64,000 nucleotides of DNA from Branchiostoma belcheri (taxonomy: Eukaryota; Chordata; Leptocardii; Amphioxiformes; Branchiostomatidae), in NCBI RefSeq assembly GCF_001625305.1, contig NW_017803157.1, positions 2,115,678 through 2,179,677 on the forward strand, in the 5' to 3' direction. Below are positions 53,701-64,000 of this stretch, in pieces (the stretch's first letter is position 1; each line of letters opens with the position of its first letter). Below the pieces are notes generated by a model. The model did no database searches. It saw only the letters and a list, made by a program, of their open reading frames with translations, and had not been told where the DNA came from. The position numbers and the translations under genes were made by a program.

Positions 53701-56700
53701 GACAAAACGTATCTGCCATAAGATTCCGATCCCGAGAACTACAAATGTTGGGAACACATTAATTAAGTTTAGGTAACAAAGTGATCAATTTCTACCGTAA
53801 TCATTTAATTACAGTCATTGACAACATAGTGATGATGGTTCGTTTAATTAAAGAGCTACATGAACTTACTTTTGTCCCTTTTGCAAACGTAGCCGTTCCT
53901 CCGCGTACATATGACGTCGTTCCATGTCCCGTCATTTTCCATCATGACGCAGTGCCCGCTGGACGGGTTGTTCGGCTCACCCTCTCCCCACGACGTGAAG
54001 TCCACAGGGTCATTGTCGTACCAACCCAGCGCACCTGGAAGAAGTGAAAAACGCCATTTTGTCCTTAATTTATTCATTGCTGTGACCCTACTTAGAAAAA
54101 CTTTCTTCTGAAAACATAAGTAATTGTAACAACCACTATAGCTAAAGACGTAAGGTAGATAAGAAAATATAGTTTGTAGGTGATTACACACATGGCAAAA
54201 GTTACCAAAAAATGTTACATAAATGGCTTATTCACACCAGAGGACAAGACCACCATACAATGTCAGCCGTGTTAAAGGCGATATGAATTGAAAATTAAAA
54301 TCATACAATCAAACATTAAACAATTAAACATTTAAACATATCATTACTCCTACATAAATGAAATGCATTATTAAATGGCAACGAGTAATACAGTAACTAT
54401 CCTTAATCATTACGGGAAATCGATCAAGCTCCCCAAATATGTTTCGAAAGATGTCACTCAACCGTGACGGGGGCCGACATCGTCTACAAGATACCTTTGA
54501 CCCAGTGTTAACGCCACACTTCAAAGAAGCCACGTGACAAGCCTTACTGCGTCAGTCTACTGAGGAAGACCAGAGTGACTTTCTTATCTACCTTACGTCT
54601 TTAGTCTGAGTGAGGCTTTTTTGAAGTGTGACCTTAACACTGGCTTTAGGTGAGAGAACTTAATTGTGCTGGATCAAAAGTTGATCTAACACAATTGAAT
54701 GATGTACTAACCACTTGTATCCCTGAACATCCCTATCCATATCGGCGGCCCCTGTCTGCTGATGATCACGTTTCTCTCCTCACGGCTGTGGAAACTCGCC
54801 AGGTGGGCTCCCCGGGAAACGCACTCGAATTCAGCCTCGTACCATGTTTTCCTGGTCTTTTTTTGGACAGATAAAATACCAAACTTTGTTCAGAGACGCA
54901 CGAACGTTGTTACAGACGAAAAGAAGATGTACTAGTATTTTTTTTTAGTTTTCTATTGACACAAATTGACGATTTTACCGTCTATTAAAACTGCTTGACG
55001 TCAATGTATTACAGGCGATTGCATACCTTTTTATGCTCTACGGACGTACGTGCTTTTCGTTTACGTGTGCGTATTCAAGAGCATCGAACGTCGGCAAAAA
55101 TGATGCAATTACCCCCTGTGGCGCAATTATATCTTGAAAATTCTATTTATAAACTCGTCTATTGTTTGAATTTATCGTACCTGATCAGTATCAAACAGTC
55201 CATACTCCGCATAGAAGCAGTAAGACCCAACCGCCATCCAGGTGTCATCTGGGCAGCGGCCGAACGTGGGGCGAGCTGTTGGAGGGGGCGTGGCTACAGG
55301 GGGAGGAAAACAAGATATTCTAAGGCATATGGTACACTGCCGAAGATGGTACACTTCACAGTGTAGTTCCTATTATAACAATAAATTATATTACATTACA
55401 TACATTATACAAAAGAAACCCTTTAACATGGCATTCTGTCTAAAACTCTCGTGCTCTCAATCAACCCCTACCCTATTTCCTGTGGCTGGCCTTTTGTAAT
55501 CTCCAAGCAGATACTACGGTGGCAGGAGGAGTGCCCATTGGTCACAGAAGAGCAGTGGATACTGTCTACTACCACCGTAGGATGTTGGATTCTTGGAGAT
55601 TAGCCCTTTGTCCCCTTACATTCAGCCTGTAATAAAGCTTTTCTCCCATCCATGTACTGTCAAACCACTGTGTATCCGGACCAACAAACAAACAAACAAA
55701 CAAACAAACCCAAAGCTTATGCTGGGGTCACATTTCCAAGCCGGGGCCCGGCCGGGCTGTTTCGATTAACGAATAATCAACAATTTTCATAAAGAATATA
55801 CGTAAATAGTTCCATTGTTGATATTTTTCAACCTTTCTCTGCTTTGTTGCGTTTTATACCATATTTTTCGTTCCAGATGACTACCCGGCCGGGCCCCGGT
55901 TTGGAAATGTGACCTAAGCATTAGCCACCCAAAACAATACTTCCGCATCCGAAAGTAACTACCAATGCTATATCACCAAAAGTTGCCAGACCTGTGGTGA
56001 TTTCGCAAAGCGCCGGCAGTTGGAGTGTGCAGGCCGTGTCGTCCCACGTGCCGTTCGTTCCCATGGCGACACAGCCCTCCCCGTCTGCCCTGCTCGGCTC
56101 GTTATAGCCCCAGGCCGTGAAGTGGACAGGCCAGCCGCTGGACCACCGGTATTCCCCAGCGACCTGAGAGAAACAACAATACATGGATCTGATACGTACA
56201 AAGTCGGAAGAGTGGAGAATAGAATCTGCAATGCCTTAAGCTTTCATCAGGATATGGCCTTCTGAACACTAACCGAACTCATCCAACCTTGGTTAGGAGT
56301 AGGTTGGGCGCAAAGTCGGTTGGGTCGGCTGGTGTTCGGCAAGGTTGGCTTACTACACGGCTCTGTCAGCAGTCGAATGTTTTAAAATGTTTAAAACATT
56401 CGTGGGTAGGTTGGCTCGTTTGGCTGAAGTTAGTAAGTTAGCAGAGCACCGGACAACCATTTTTAGTCGGGTTTTCAGTCTGAGTCAGCAGTGTTCGGTG
56501 ACAGTTAACTCAAATTTGCTGCACGTCATAAAGAAATGTAGCCTGGCTACCATCCTGGATAGTTTACGACTGTGGGAGCGGACGTAAACTAAACCAGGAT
56601 GGTACCCCGGCTAAAAGAAATGTAGGCATAGGCTAATTCTGGGAAGACGCGGCTCCCCCACCTCAGCCGATGTCGTGCTAAGACCCTGAATGTGTGACAG

Positions 56701-59700
56701 GACATTGAGAGTGGAACCCATATACTGTTATCCCAAATATTAATCTTTGCCCTGACTGAACGGCACAAACTGACCTGCTGGTCAGACAGACCAATCCAGG
56801 CTTGCTGCACAAACTGGGACTTGAGGAAGCTTTGCTCGTAGATGTCGTAGATGCTGACGAGCTGGGCGCCTCCTCCCTCACGGCTGCACGCGTCATCAGC
56901 CTGCGTCCACGGCTGCGATGTCTGAGTCAACTTGTAGCAGCTGTCTCTCCAGGAGACGAAACCAGTGGGGCAGGTAGAAGTATCAGGCTGCGCAGGGAGA
57001 CTAGCATCTGGGTAGATGATAGTGAGAAATTGAATATAACATCGTTGTTAGATATAACATAAATAAAACTAATTATTGTAGAACGGAAAATAAACAATAA
57101 AATATTCTTTTATTCTTATATTTAAGCAAATGATGCGCATTTTTCGAAGAAACTTGGAAACTTCCTTGCGAATTCCATACTGCAGAATTACGTGTAGTCT
57201 AAATTGCGTAGTTATTAGTCAATATGTTTTTACATATTACTAGTTAGCCATTCTTAAAATATACAAAACATCGATATCACTTAATAATAAAAGTTTCCAA
57301 AGAAAATGTGTAAGTTTAGGGACAAAAGCAGGTAATGTACCTTTGTAAGATTGGCAGATAAAAGGTCTAGTGTGGTCACAGGGAGCGTCGTTCCACAAGC
57401 CGGCCCTAGCCTGGTCTGTGTACATGTCCACACAGTCTTCGTTCTGTAGTAACATGTATCTTCTTGAAACAGCAACTTACCATAGTTATAAGTAAATCGC
57501 TTTGTCGAAGTATAAATACATTTATGTCATTTGTGGGTCAGTATGTCTGTCTAATAAACACCCCTACTACATTTACCGTTTTTTCTTAATGTTTCGCGCA
57601 CTAAACATATGTCGTCGAAAACAGGTAGTCAAACGTTGCAGTATAGGAAGTGTAAAAATGCTGAATTTCCTGTTATACGCGTGCCTGCTGCCTTATGGCA
57701 GCCAATGGGACACATCACAGAAAGAAACAATGAGAAATACAGATCAGCGGCTAAAACAAGAAATTCAAAATTGTTGACAGGTGTAGGCATCTTGGTTGTC
57801 TACCTGGTTATTCCAGTTGTTGGGCTCTCCGTCGTTCCAGTTAGTGTAAGTGACCGGGTGCCCGCTGGTCCAGTAGAATTGACTCTCGTCTATGTTGTCA
57901 AAAAGTCCAATCCAGACAGTTCTACGGATACCCTGCAGCTGGCTGATGATGAAGGCTGAAAGGTAGAGCAGCAATGGACAAGTTGGAGTGAGGTTTATTA
58001 TGCCTTTGCCAAAAAGCATATGTTATCAGGTTTGTGTGTCAGTTTGCCTGGAGGTTTGTCAACAGCATAACTCGAGAAGTTGTGAATGGATCGTAATGTT
58101 ATTGGTATGTTGGTAGGCCATGTCTACTTTAGACACCCTTTTTCCCACGTAGTGGCACATTTCCCGGGGATACCGAAGCAAAATTAAACTCCGAGAGCGC
58201 AGACATAGGAAAAAAGAAACAATGCAGACGCAAGCTACGGTGACAATACACGGAAACACGGTATACGGCAAGGATGGTAGAATGACTACAGAAATGTTAG
58301 AAGGGGAAATGGTTGTGTTTCAATAAGTTTCTTAACCAAGGATTAAAAGATGGTGCGACAATGGAAAAATACACCCACCTTGTTCATACTCATTCTCTAT
58401 GGCTACCAGGTTGTAATTCTCGTTGCTTCCCAGACCCATGCAGAAGTCCCTGGCATCGCTCCAGGTCTTTGTCAAGTCGTCAGAAAGATAGAACCTAATG
58501 AATGATGGTAACAATGAATGATTCAAATGACAATACGTTGTAGCTTGAGGCTGAATGTTTTTGAACTCCTTATATCAAGAATGAACAATAAATCAGAAAA
58601 GCTAACATCTAAGAAGATAATACCTGTATATACTAACCGTGTATTGCGGTGTAAAACTTTGCATACAACTCCTAAAGCTGCATAGTTGTCATCAAATCGT
58701 CGTTACGTATCATGATATAGTATTGGTGAGCCAACGAATCTATTTGCTCTACATCTGTTTTAAGTAACTATGTTACTTGCTTGTATTCTTGCAATGGTAC
58801 TGCCTAGTTTTAAGGCCGGTGTACAGCAGTGCAGATTGTAAAATGAATGAGAAACTGTCCACACAGAATGATATGGAATTCTCTCTACCTGTAGCACTTG
58901 TTCCTGTAGGTCTGCCACCCGGCTGGACAGTTGCCAGGCAGCGGTTGTGTAGGCTGTGGCGGCTGAAGTGGGTTGAGGGGACGCTCACAGATAAATCCAT
59001 TACTGGTGCCACAGTTGGCGTCATTCCACTTTCCTGTAGGGAGTTCACGTTTAACAGTTTCTGAATTCAAAACCGACTAGACAGTGTATGCTGCAAAGGG
59101 ATTTTTCTGTAAAATTAATCTTGAATCATCAGGTAAGATTATCAATATAGCGTTTTAACGGGGCGTCATGGGGATACCGACATGGTTGCAATCAAGAGCA
59201 GCTTTCTGAAAGTGGACCATAATTCTGGTATTGTTGGACATCTACATGTACAATACCCTTAAGATCTGGTAAGAGTATCTAGCCTATACAGGAGAATAGC
59301 AAAATAATACATAAAGAATTGCTGCTAAAATACACCAAATATGATCGTATACACAGCTTATGTAGCTGTGATCTATCTAAATGCATACACCAACACGGCT
59401 GTCAGCACCCACCTTCAATATTAAAATCAAAAGTGACTAAAAACAAAACTGCTACTCCTCCCCCATCTGATGTTGGGTACAAAAACTACACTCACCGTTG
59501 TTCGGAACGAATTCTGCACACTGCTCGGCTCCACCCGCATTGTTCGGTTCATTGACGAGCCAGTTGAGGTAGGAATACGCAGAGCCGTCAGACCAGGTGT
59601 AGACGCCGTCAACTCCATACTCCCTCAACCCTATCCACAGATGAGTAGACAGGGAGCCGTACGTCTGCAAAAATAGCAAGAAACTGTTTTGGGTATCCGT

Positions 59701-62700
59701 GAATGTATTGAAACTGATCATCGGGTCGGTTAGTCCTAACCCTGAGTGATTTGAGCTTGTCTCATCTTGTTTCTGACTTAGAGAGAACAGATGATGTTAC
59801 AGTTCCCTTAGCTGTAAACCGTAACCTTGGAGTGGCCGAAAGGTCACACATTGAAGTTGCCGCACCGTTGGGTCTTGATGACCAATGACAAAAAATGAAT
59901 GTATTGTATGATCATAGGTATCTGTAACTGTAAATGTATAATCATTTTATAGACTGATACCTCTGTAAATAGCCTCACAATTTAGCCCTCTATGGCTGCC
60001 AGGATGCAAGTATATCTACTACTACTACTACTACTACTACTACATCATATATTTACTCACCTGGCCAATCAGGAATCGGCTCTCTTGCATGTCGTTTATG
60101 GATACGAGGTCTCCGCCGTTTGCCTGGCAGTAGTCACGTGATTCTTGCCAAGACTGGAGATTAGAATCGCTGACGTAGTAACAATGGCCGCTGTAGAGTT
60201 TCCAGTCAGTTGTTCCAGCGCAGTTTGGCGCTATAAACACAGGGTTTGCATACATATGATTTTCGCAAATGTGTATAAAGACCGGAAAGTGATGGCATTT
60301 GGTTGCTTAACTTTCACAAACAGCCGGGTCAGTGACAGTATTGTAAGTGATGCTTCATCGATATATCTGTTCCAATAAGAACATCATACAAGTACACGTC
60401 TAACGAGTGGCTATTGCTGCTTTTCGCAGCAATAGCCGGATTTAGTTTGTTTTTTATTATTATTTTTATTAACGCTGTTGTGATCATCACGAGTTTTCAT
60501 CAGATGACTGAAATATCCGATTACAAAAGGCAAGCTATCTTACCATTTTCTGGGACGGATGGTGGTGTGGTGGGGATGACGACTGAGTCACCTGGAGGAG
60601 AAGTAACAGTAACAAGAAATCGGTGCTGTTTTAGACTTCCTGGTATCTGGTTTTCGACCTCCATGTTCACTCCATTTTCTGATCTTTTGACGCGTCATTC
60701 TGCCTATCGATTGCTATCTTCCCCGTCAACGTTTCTACTCTGTCTGGGCAGACACACAAACTCATAGTCCAGCCACTCAAAACAATACTTCTGAAAACGA
60801 CATCACAAGTACATCTGTATCTGTATCTGTATAGCCGGTATAACCGCCTTTCGGCGTCAGCGACACTTACTGTAATATATTGTGCATGACTTCGTATTAA
60901 CAATATGACAGTAAGTACCTCTGGAAACCATACAAATCCAGTTTCTGTAGGAGGTACAGGAAAGGTCGTTCCAAAAACTGTCGGATCCGGCTATTACAAC
61001 TTCCACACAGTGTTCCCTGTCGTTTGCGTTGTTAGGTTCGCCGTCGTTCCAATTCGTGTACCCCACGGCTCTACCATCGGACCACTTGAAACCTTAAAAG
61101 GATTAAGAAGAAACATTCAGTAATCCAAGCTTATCCAACATACTTTGCATTTGAAAGGTGTGTTTAGGAGATTCGTGTAAAAGCGTTTGCTAAAATGCTC
61201 TGCTAAAATCTGATTTCTTAACGCAATATTTACGGGTGTTTACATTTCCACATTAAATTTAGAATATTAAGCAAATAACATCCTATTCTAATGTTCCTTA
61301 CCTCCCTCGTCATCTTTGTCATTCAATCCAATCCAGAAAGCCATCCAAGCTGAACTGCACACAGAATAAGAAATGGATTTAGTCCAGTTCAATTATTATT
61401 GTCTATATCCTACATGAAACTTTATGTGGCACGTAACTTGATTTATCATTTTTGTAGTAGAATAGTTTGTTCGTTGAAAAAGAGAAACATATAAGCTTCC
61501 AGAGAATTGGTCTTCCCTGAACAGTTGTATCAGATGAATATTAGTTCGGTTATAGTCAATGTCTGTGTAATAGTGGCCTTACTTGATTTGGCTGGTGAGC
61601 AGTGACATTTCTGCATCCCTGTGAAGACTGACCAGATCAGCGCCCTGAGACTGACAGTGTAACCGCGCATCTTCCCACGTCTTCCGGTAAGGTCCGGCTA
61701 CCTGGTTTATCTAGATTAGTAAAATGAAAAAAGGAGTTATCATCAGCATGTCAGTAATGTGTGTATACAGCATAACCTACAAAAGATTTAAAATTCTGTT
61801 GTATGTGGACATGTGGTCAGCGTAGACAGGATTCCTCATGCTTGCCTTAATAAATGAAAGTATCTAGGGGACTACCAAAAGTTGTCACATTGACCAAGTG
61901 GTCCTTGTGTAGAGCTGGTCATTTGTAAAGGTTTGACAACACTGTGGAATTGCGTTGAATTATTGCACACTGTCTGATATAAAATAGAACCAAAATATTG
62001 ATTTATTTTGGCCTTAGTAGGCGAGACCCATTTAGACACGCCCTGATCACGCACCGCCCATGCGATGAGCGAACACAAGTTAACCAATCGCTGGGCAGCA
62101 TTTACACGTGGTGCGTGAACCCGCTGAATTCGAGCAGATCAGCCTTCCTCCCTCAAAATGTCGTCTGATTTTTGGTGAGCCCATCCTTCCCGCCCCTCTG
62201 TGGTTCTTGTGGCCTTACTGCAGTAAGTTGCAGTGGCTAAATATTGTTTATCATGGCAGAGGGGATTACTAGTACTTCCATCCTTGCTGCCAGACATTCG
62301 TTCGTGAATCGGTTGGACTTGAATTCTTATACGGCTCTCATACACGATTGTGGATGCATGTCTAGGAGCTGTCTCGCCTGATGTCTGGCTTAGTCAGTGA
62401 CTTTACCATCCACATACGTTCTCCTGGGGGTGCTTGGATACACTGTGGGGAGCCTAACGTTAACATTGTTTATGTCGATCTCAGTTGCAGCGACCTGTGT
62501 GATATGCAGAAGGCGGAGCAGCAAGACTGTTCTGAACCGGCCGATGAGCTGCACCAGAAGGTTTGGGCGCGGCATGCCATGATGGGTCGGCCCCTGCAGA
62601 CTGACTGCTCATACTTGATCCGCCAGAGTTTCCGAGTCTATGTAAGTATTTCTGTCATCTTGAGTATGAGATCGGATCTGTAAGGCCTGACGTTTCTCAA

Positions 62701-63810
62701 AATCCTAAAATGATCACAATTATGTCCTTCTGTCGTAACACATTACTAGGCTAGCTCGTTTGTTTACACCCAGCTGCAACTGTTTTGAGAGACGTACAGA
62801 AGGGGGGGGGGGGCGTCTGTAATAGTTCCCAAATATGCAAATAAGGGTATAATTTGCATGATTACTAAGACTGGCTGCAACTTCTTCACTCAGTCTTGAG
62901 CGAGATGGAAATTTCATACTTGAATTTGTGACATGTCATCTGATACTGAGGGACCATGGATGTTACTGAAATTCCTGATATTTTACGGTAGTTCTTTATG
63001 TTCACGGTTTTGACTGTCACTTCTCACCGTAAACTTATCAGTATCGATTATAAAATCATTTGCCTTTGGCCCTCCGCCATGCACATGCCGCGTCAATGTA
63101 TTGAAATTTTGCTACGCTGGAGACAAAGTGATTTACAGTACCTGATAACAGTAGTTAACGCCTGTTTGCGTCAGCCATCCACCAGGACACCTAGCGGTCG
63201 ATGCGTGAGTTACACCCGGAGGGGGTGTGTAGCCGCTCCGCAGCTTCTCGCAGATGTAGGGGAACGTCTGGACGCATCTGTTGTCGTCCCATAATCCACC
63301 GCGCAGCCCGGCAGTCATACTGACGCAAGCGCCCCAACTGAAACCTGTAGTGCAATGAAGTTAGCATTAACTTAAGGTTCTTGTGAGTTAGTTACTCTCC
63401 TCTTAACATTACAAAAACAGACATTACAGAAAAACATGGCCGGGATCATTCGTATTCCACTGCCTCCGAAAACCAAGCTTAAGTCGAACCCAATAATTCA
63501 GACTTTAGTATTATCATTGCGTGGGCCGGCTACTCTCTCCTTGCAGCCAAGAGCTGAATTGTGAGCAGCTGACTTATAGCTTGCACTAATGTTGAATTGA
63601 TATGCATTTTTGGTACACTACTGCTTGTTGATAAATGCGCAGTGTTTTAGCTTACTTGGCTGGAGTCGGTCCCAGTTAGTGAAGCTGAGTGGTTCACCGT
63701 TTCTCCACTGGTAAACCACAACTCCGTTGTCGTCCCGGGATCCGCGGAGGCCGATCCAATAATTTCCGTCCCGGTTCCCCAGTTGGGCAGAAAGGAACGC
63801 CTGTTCAAAT
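47123..63810 (-). CDS. Mannose-receptor-like multi-CTLD transmembrane protein (3' part, 5' end outside window)
   Basis: Thirty-one exons were traced, every junction in frame, for 1,494 residues. They run 63810..63656, 63344..63142, 61710..61583, 61354..61302, 61092..60919, 60591..60544, 60230..60061, 59664..59496, 59033..58889, 58494..58379, 57955..57804, 57443..57341, 57007..56775, 56163..55992, 55293..55181, 54856..54712, 54034..53870, 53502..53282, 52892..52724, 52438..52175, 51840..51686, 51478..51376, 51006..50924, 50592..50559, 50381..50266, 49904..49733, 49327..49193, 48847..48728, 48355..48200, 47764..47678 and 47349..47123. They encode one partial and nine whole C-type lectin domains, a Pro/Gly stalk, one TM helix and a cytosolic tail. 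Architecture and tail recall MRC1/MRC2/PLA2R/DEC-205, endocytic receptors for glycans and other ligands. MRC1 has eight CTLDs and DEC-205 ten; this one has at least ten. No Cys-rich or FN2 domain is in view. The acceptor at 54856 is the weakest site. Confidence 0.88.
48200..49327 (-). CDS. CTLD J, degenerate Ca2+ site (EPG / WQL)
   Basis: DTPPPTLPPSPGYCLD linker and start, DKCYFIETG, FVEAQAECRNKNSASVLTSIHS, VWIGMYLRSDG, AWLDSTPVDFSAFAEGEPG, LWQLARC and GYICS. Both sugar-site motifs are lost, so this membrane-proximal domain is unlikely to bind sugar through Ca2+. Counterpart of CTLD F. The last donor (AAAG|GTGCGG) is weak. Confidence 0.85.
48528..48597 (+). repeat. (caaa)n/(cgaa)n microsatellite
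   Basis: caaa units flank a block of cgaa units, in the intron between CTLD J exons. A second caaa run is at 55683-55708. Confidence 0.93.
49354..49467. mobile_element. MITE-like element, family 1, copy d
   Basis: Starts atcaccaagcagatacctttc and ends aaagggatctgcttgcatttggtgat; the ends pair as inverted repeats. Confidence 0.55.
49468..49625 (+). mobile_element. Degenerate tRNA-SINE-like sequence
   Basis: Box-B-like ggttgaatccc followed by gcccttgttgtgcactaagaaaggt and gtgaaaatgagtac. The order is that of the better SINE copies, with substitutions and small insertions. Confidence 0.45.
49733..51006 (-). CDS. CTLD I (EPT / WND)
   Basis: Exons of 83, 34, 116 and 172 nt: CPPGYRNYANSCYK, ITTRQDWDSS, AQICRQDGNELASVTSSYEQ, VWIGLSDRR, GLYTWSDNWPIYFDNW, GEPTRGANEGCVAM, GLWNDSVC and LPAVC. 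WND is kept; EPN became EPT. Includes an exon of only 34 nt (50592..50559). Confidence 0.87.
51376..52334 (-). CDS. CTLD H (QPN / WND)
   Basis: CPKNWLPYGNKCYYV, WEEARSYCRSFGHTD, NLVSIDNEYEQAF, MWVGLFDSISENKFFWASG, NWNDRQPNGFNNQ, DENCVML, GKWNDVAC and GFICQ. EPN is changed to QPN; a Q in this place with D after P favours galactose in other lectins, but QPN preference is uncertain. Counterpart of CTLD D. Confidence 0.88.
52385..53502 (-). CDS. CTLD G (EPN / WND); first domain of block 2
   Basis: YCQTQMDVLFRGNCYRYY, SWAEARSMCQLFGADLASV, SFWIGLREYNFDGLYQWSD, NWRPDEPNDYMGAEQCAEF, GWNDLNC and GFICK. The Ca2+ site is intact. Mirrors CTLD C, though its first exon is longer (221 against 170 nt) because of an N-terminal extension. 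Confidence 0.88.
53870..55293 (-). CDS. CTLD F (EPN / WND); last domain of block 1
   Basis: ATPPPTARPTFGRCPDD linker and start, SYCFYAEYG, TWYEAEFECVSRGAHLASFH, IWIGMFRDTSG, GWYDNDPVDFTSWGEGEPN, GTWNDVIC and GYVCK. The Ca2+ site is intact, unlike its counterpart CTLD J. The donor at the end (AAAA|GTAAGT) is strong. Confidence 0.85.
55498..55603. mobile_element. MITE-like element, family 1, copy e
   Basis: Starts taatctccaagcagatacta and ends ttcttggagatta, with inner inverted pairs (ctacggtgg ... ccaccgtag). Confidence 0.6.
55992..57007 (-). CDS. CTLD E (EPS / WDD)
   Basis: A single 233-nt exon (57007..56775) covers the linker to WIGLSDQQ, then a 172-nt exon covers GEYRWSSGWPVHF to LPALCE. 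EPN is changed to EPS and WND to WDD, so sugar binding may be weak or altered. Counterpart of CTLD I, which needs three exons for the same 233 nt. Confidence 0.88.
57341..58929 (-). CDS. CTLD D (EPN / WND)
   Basis: CPAGWQTYRNKCYR, WSDARDFCMGLGSN, NLVAIENEYEQAF, VWIGLFDNIDESQFYWTSG, NWNDGEPNNWNNQ, NEDCVDM, GLWNDAPC and PFICQ. The Ca2+ site is intact. Counterpart of CTLD H. Confidence 0.88.
58980..60230 (-). CDS. CTLD C (EPN / WND); first domain of duplicated block 1
   Basis: CAGTTDWKLYSGHCYYV, SWQESRDYCQANGGDLVSI, HLWIGLREYGVDGVYTWSD, WLVNEPNNAGGAEQCAEF, GKWNDANC and GFICE. The Ca2+ site is intact. Its 169-nt middle exon (59664..59496) matches the 169-nt exon of CTLD G in length, phase and sequence pattern. 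Confidence 0.88.
60014..60043 (+). repeat. (cta)n microsatellite
   Basis: Short run of trinucleotide cta/act units just downstream of the CTLD C exon 60230..60061 (transcript sense). Confidence 0.9.
60811..60868 (+). repeat. Single copy of the 50-bp LINE-tail repeat
   Basis: tctgtatctgtatagccggt followed by ataaccgcctttcggcgt; same unit as at 26067-26212, 27691-27740 and 39709-39870. It is truncated before the usual aacacaccag. Confidence 0.7.
60919..63189 (-). CDS. CTLD B (EPN / WND)
   Basis: Spans the end of exon 63344..63142 (CPGGWLTQTGVNYCYQ), then TWEDARLHCQSQGADLVSLH, AFWIGLNDKDDEG and WNDGEPNNANDREHCVEV, ending FWNDLSC..WIC. EPN and WND, the mannose-type Ca2+-site motifs, are intact. 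A small linker exon (60591..60544, SVVIPTTPPSVPENG) follows. Intron 61711-63141 contains an unexplained sequence block near 62,000-62,700. Confidence 0.85.
61970..62700 (+). other. Unassigned block in a large lectin-receptor intron
   Basis: Moderately GC-rich compared with the flanking intron. It contains a plus-strand open frame of 100 codons (62381-62683, MSGLVSDFTI...) with no family resemblance I can name. Just before it is a stretch beginning about 62113 (gtgaacccgctgaattcgag) that looks like non-coding sequence of a retroelement. It may be a mobile-element remnant, but no ends or target duplications could be found. Confidence 0.25.
63244..63810 (-). CDS. CTLD A, C-terminal part (exons 63810..63656, 63344..)
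   Basis: Reads FLSAQLGNRDGNYWIGLRG, then YQWRNGEPLSFTNW, GACVSM, GLWDDNRC and FPYICE. The WIGL core and the closing Cys pair are present. The sugar-site triplet is replaced (LQPS where EPN is expected) and WND is WDD, so Ca2+-dependent sugar binding is doubtful. The first exon or exons of this domain lie beyond the window or past 63,810. Confidence 0.8.
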
Positions 63811-64000
63811 CTAGTTGAAGTGGTAAATATTAATAAACACACCGCATAACTAAATGGAAACGATTGGGTAAAGCTTTACAATCTTCTTCAAGAACCGAAA
63901 ACTTTAGACTTCCTGTAAGCTTAAAGGTTTGGGGTTGCTGTGAATGCATTGGAACAGGTAATGGTACCAGCTTCCATATATCCACGGGGACAAGATACAC

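Overview
The window is animal nuclear DNA. It has small phase-consistent exons with GT..AG introns, low gene density, microsatellites, tRNA-derived SINEs, MITE-like inverted-repeat elements and LINE scraps. A BK-channel beta subunit, a neuropeptide-type GPCR, a galactose-3-O-sulfotransferase-like enzyme and a large mannose-receptor-like lectin point to a deuterostome. An invertebrate chordate (lancelet, Branchiostoma-like) fits best. That placement is inference, not a search result. All gene models were assembled by eye from splice sites and reading phase. Every internal junction keeps frame.

Layout. (1) About 1-4,800: no gene seen; a widely spaced inverted repeat and a LINE 3' scrap. (2) 5,020-6,382, minus: two-exon KCNMB-like potassium channel beta subunit. 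(3) 7,448-9,754, minus: five-exon secreted intradiol ring-cleavage dioxygenase of 200 aa with all four iron ligands. (4) 11,201-13,584, minus: two-exon Gal3ST-like Golgi sulfotransferase of 629 aa with a repeat-coded stem. (5) 14,879-20,328, minus: seven-exon secreted protein of 333 aa. It has an N-terminal copper-type histidine after the signal peptide, a Ser/Gly/Thr linker and a C-terminal CBM2-like domain, so it looks like a modular lytic polysaccharide monooxygenase (LPMO). (6) 24,364-40,437, plus: six-exon class A neuropeptide-type GPCR of 385 aa with an 11 kb first intron full of repeats. (7) 40,438-46,350: no gene recognised. (8) 47,123-63,810 and running off the right edge, minus: the C-terminal 31 exons (1,494 aa) of a transmembrane receptor with at least ten C-type lectin domains.

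How the genes may work together. The dioxygenase and the LPMO-CBM2 protein are both secreted, both O2-using metalloenzymes and both belong to families best known from breakdown of plant or microbial biomass. They lie about 5 kb apart on the same strand, with the sulfotransferase between them. This is the most noteworthy pair here; joint function is inference. The lectin receptor shows a clear internal duplication: a four-lectin-domain block (C-D-E-F) was copied to give G-H-I-J, with intron gain or loss between the copies.

A second theme is local tandem copying of exon ends, splice site included, into the neighbouring intron. It is seen after GPCR exons 1 and 2 and before dioxygenase exon 5.
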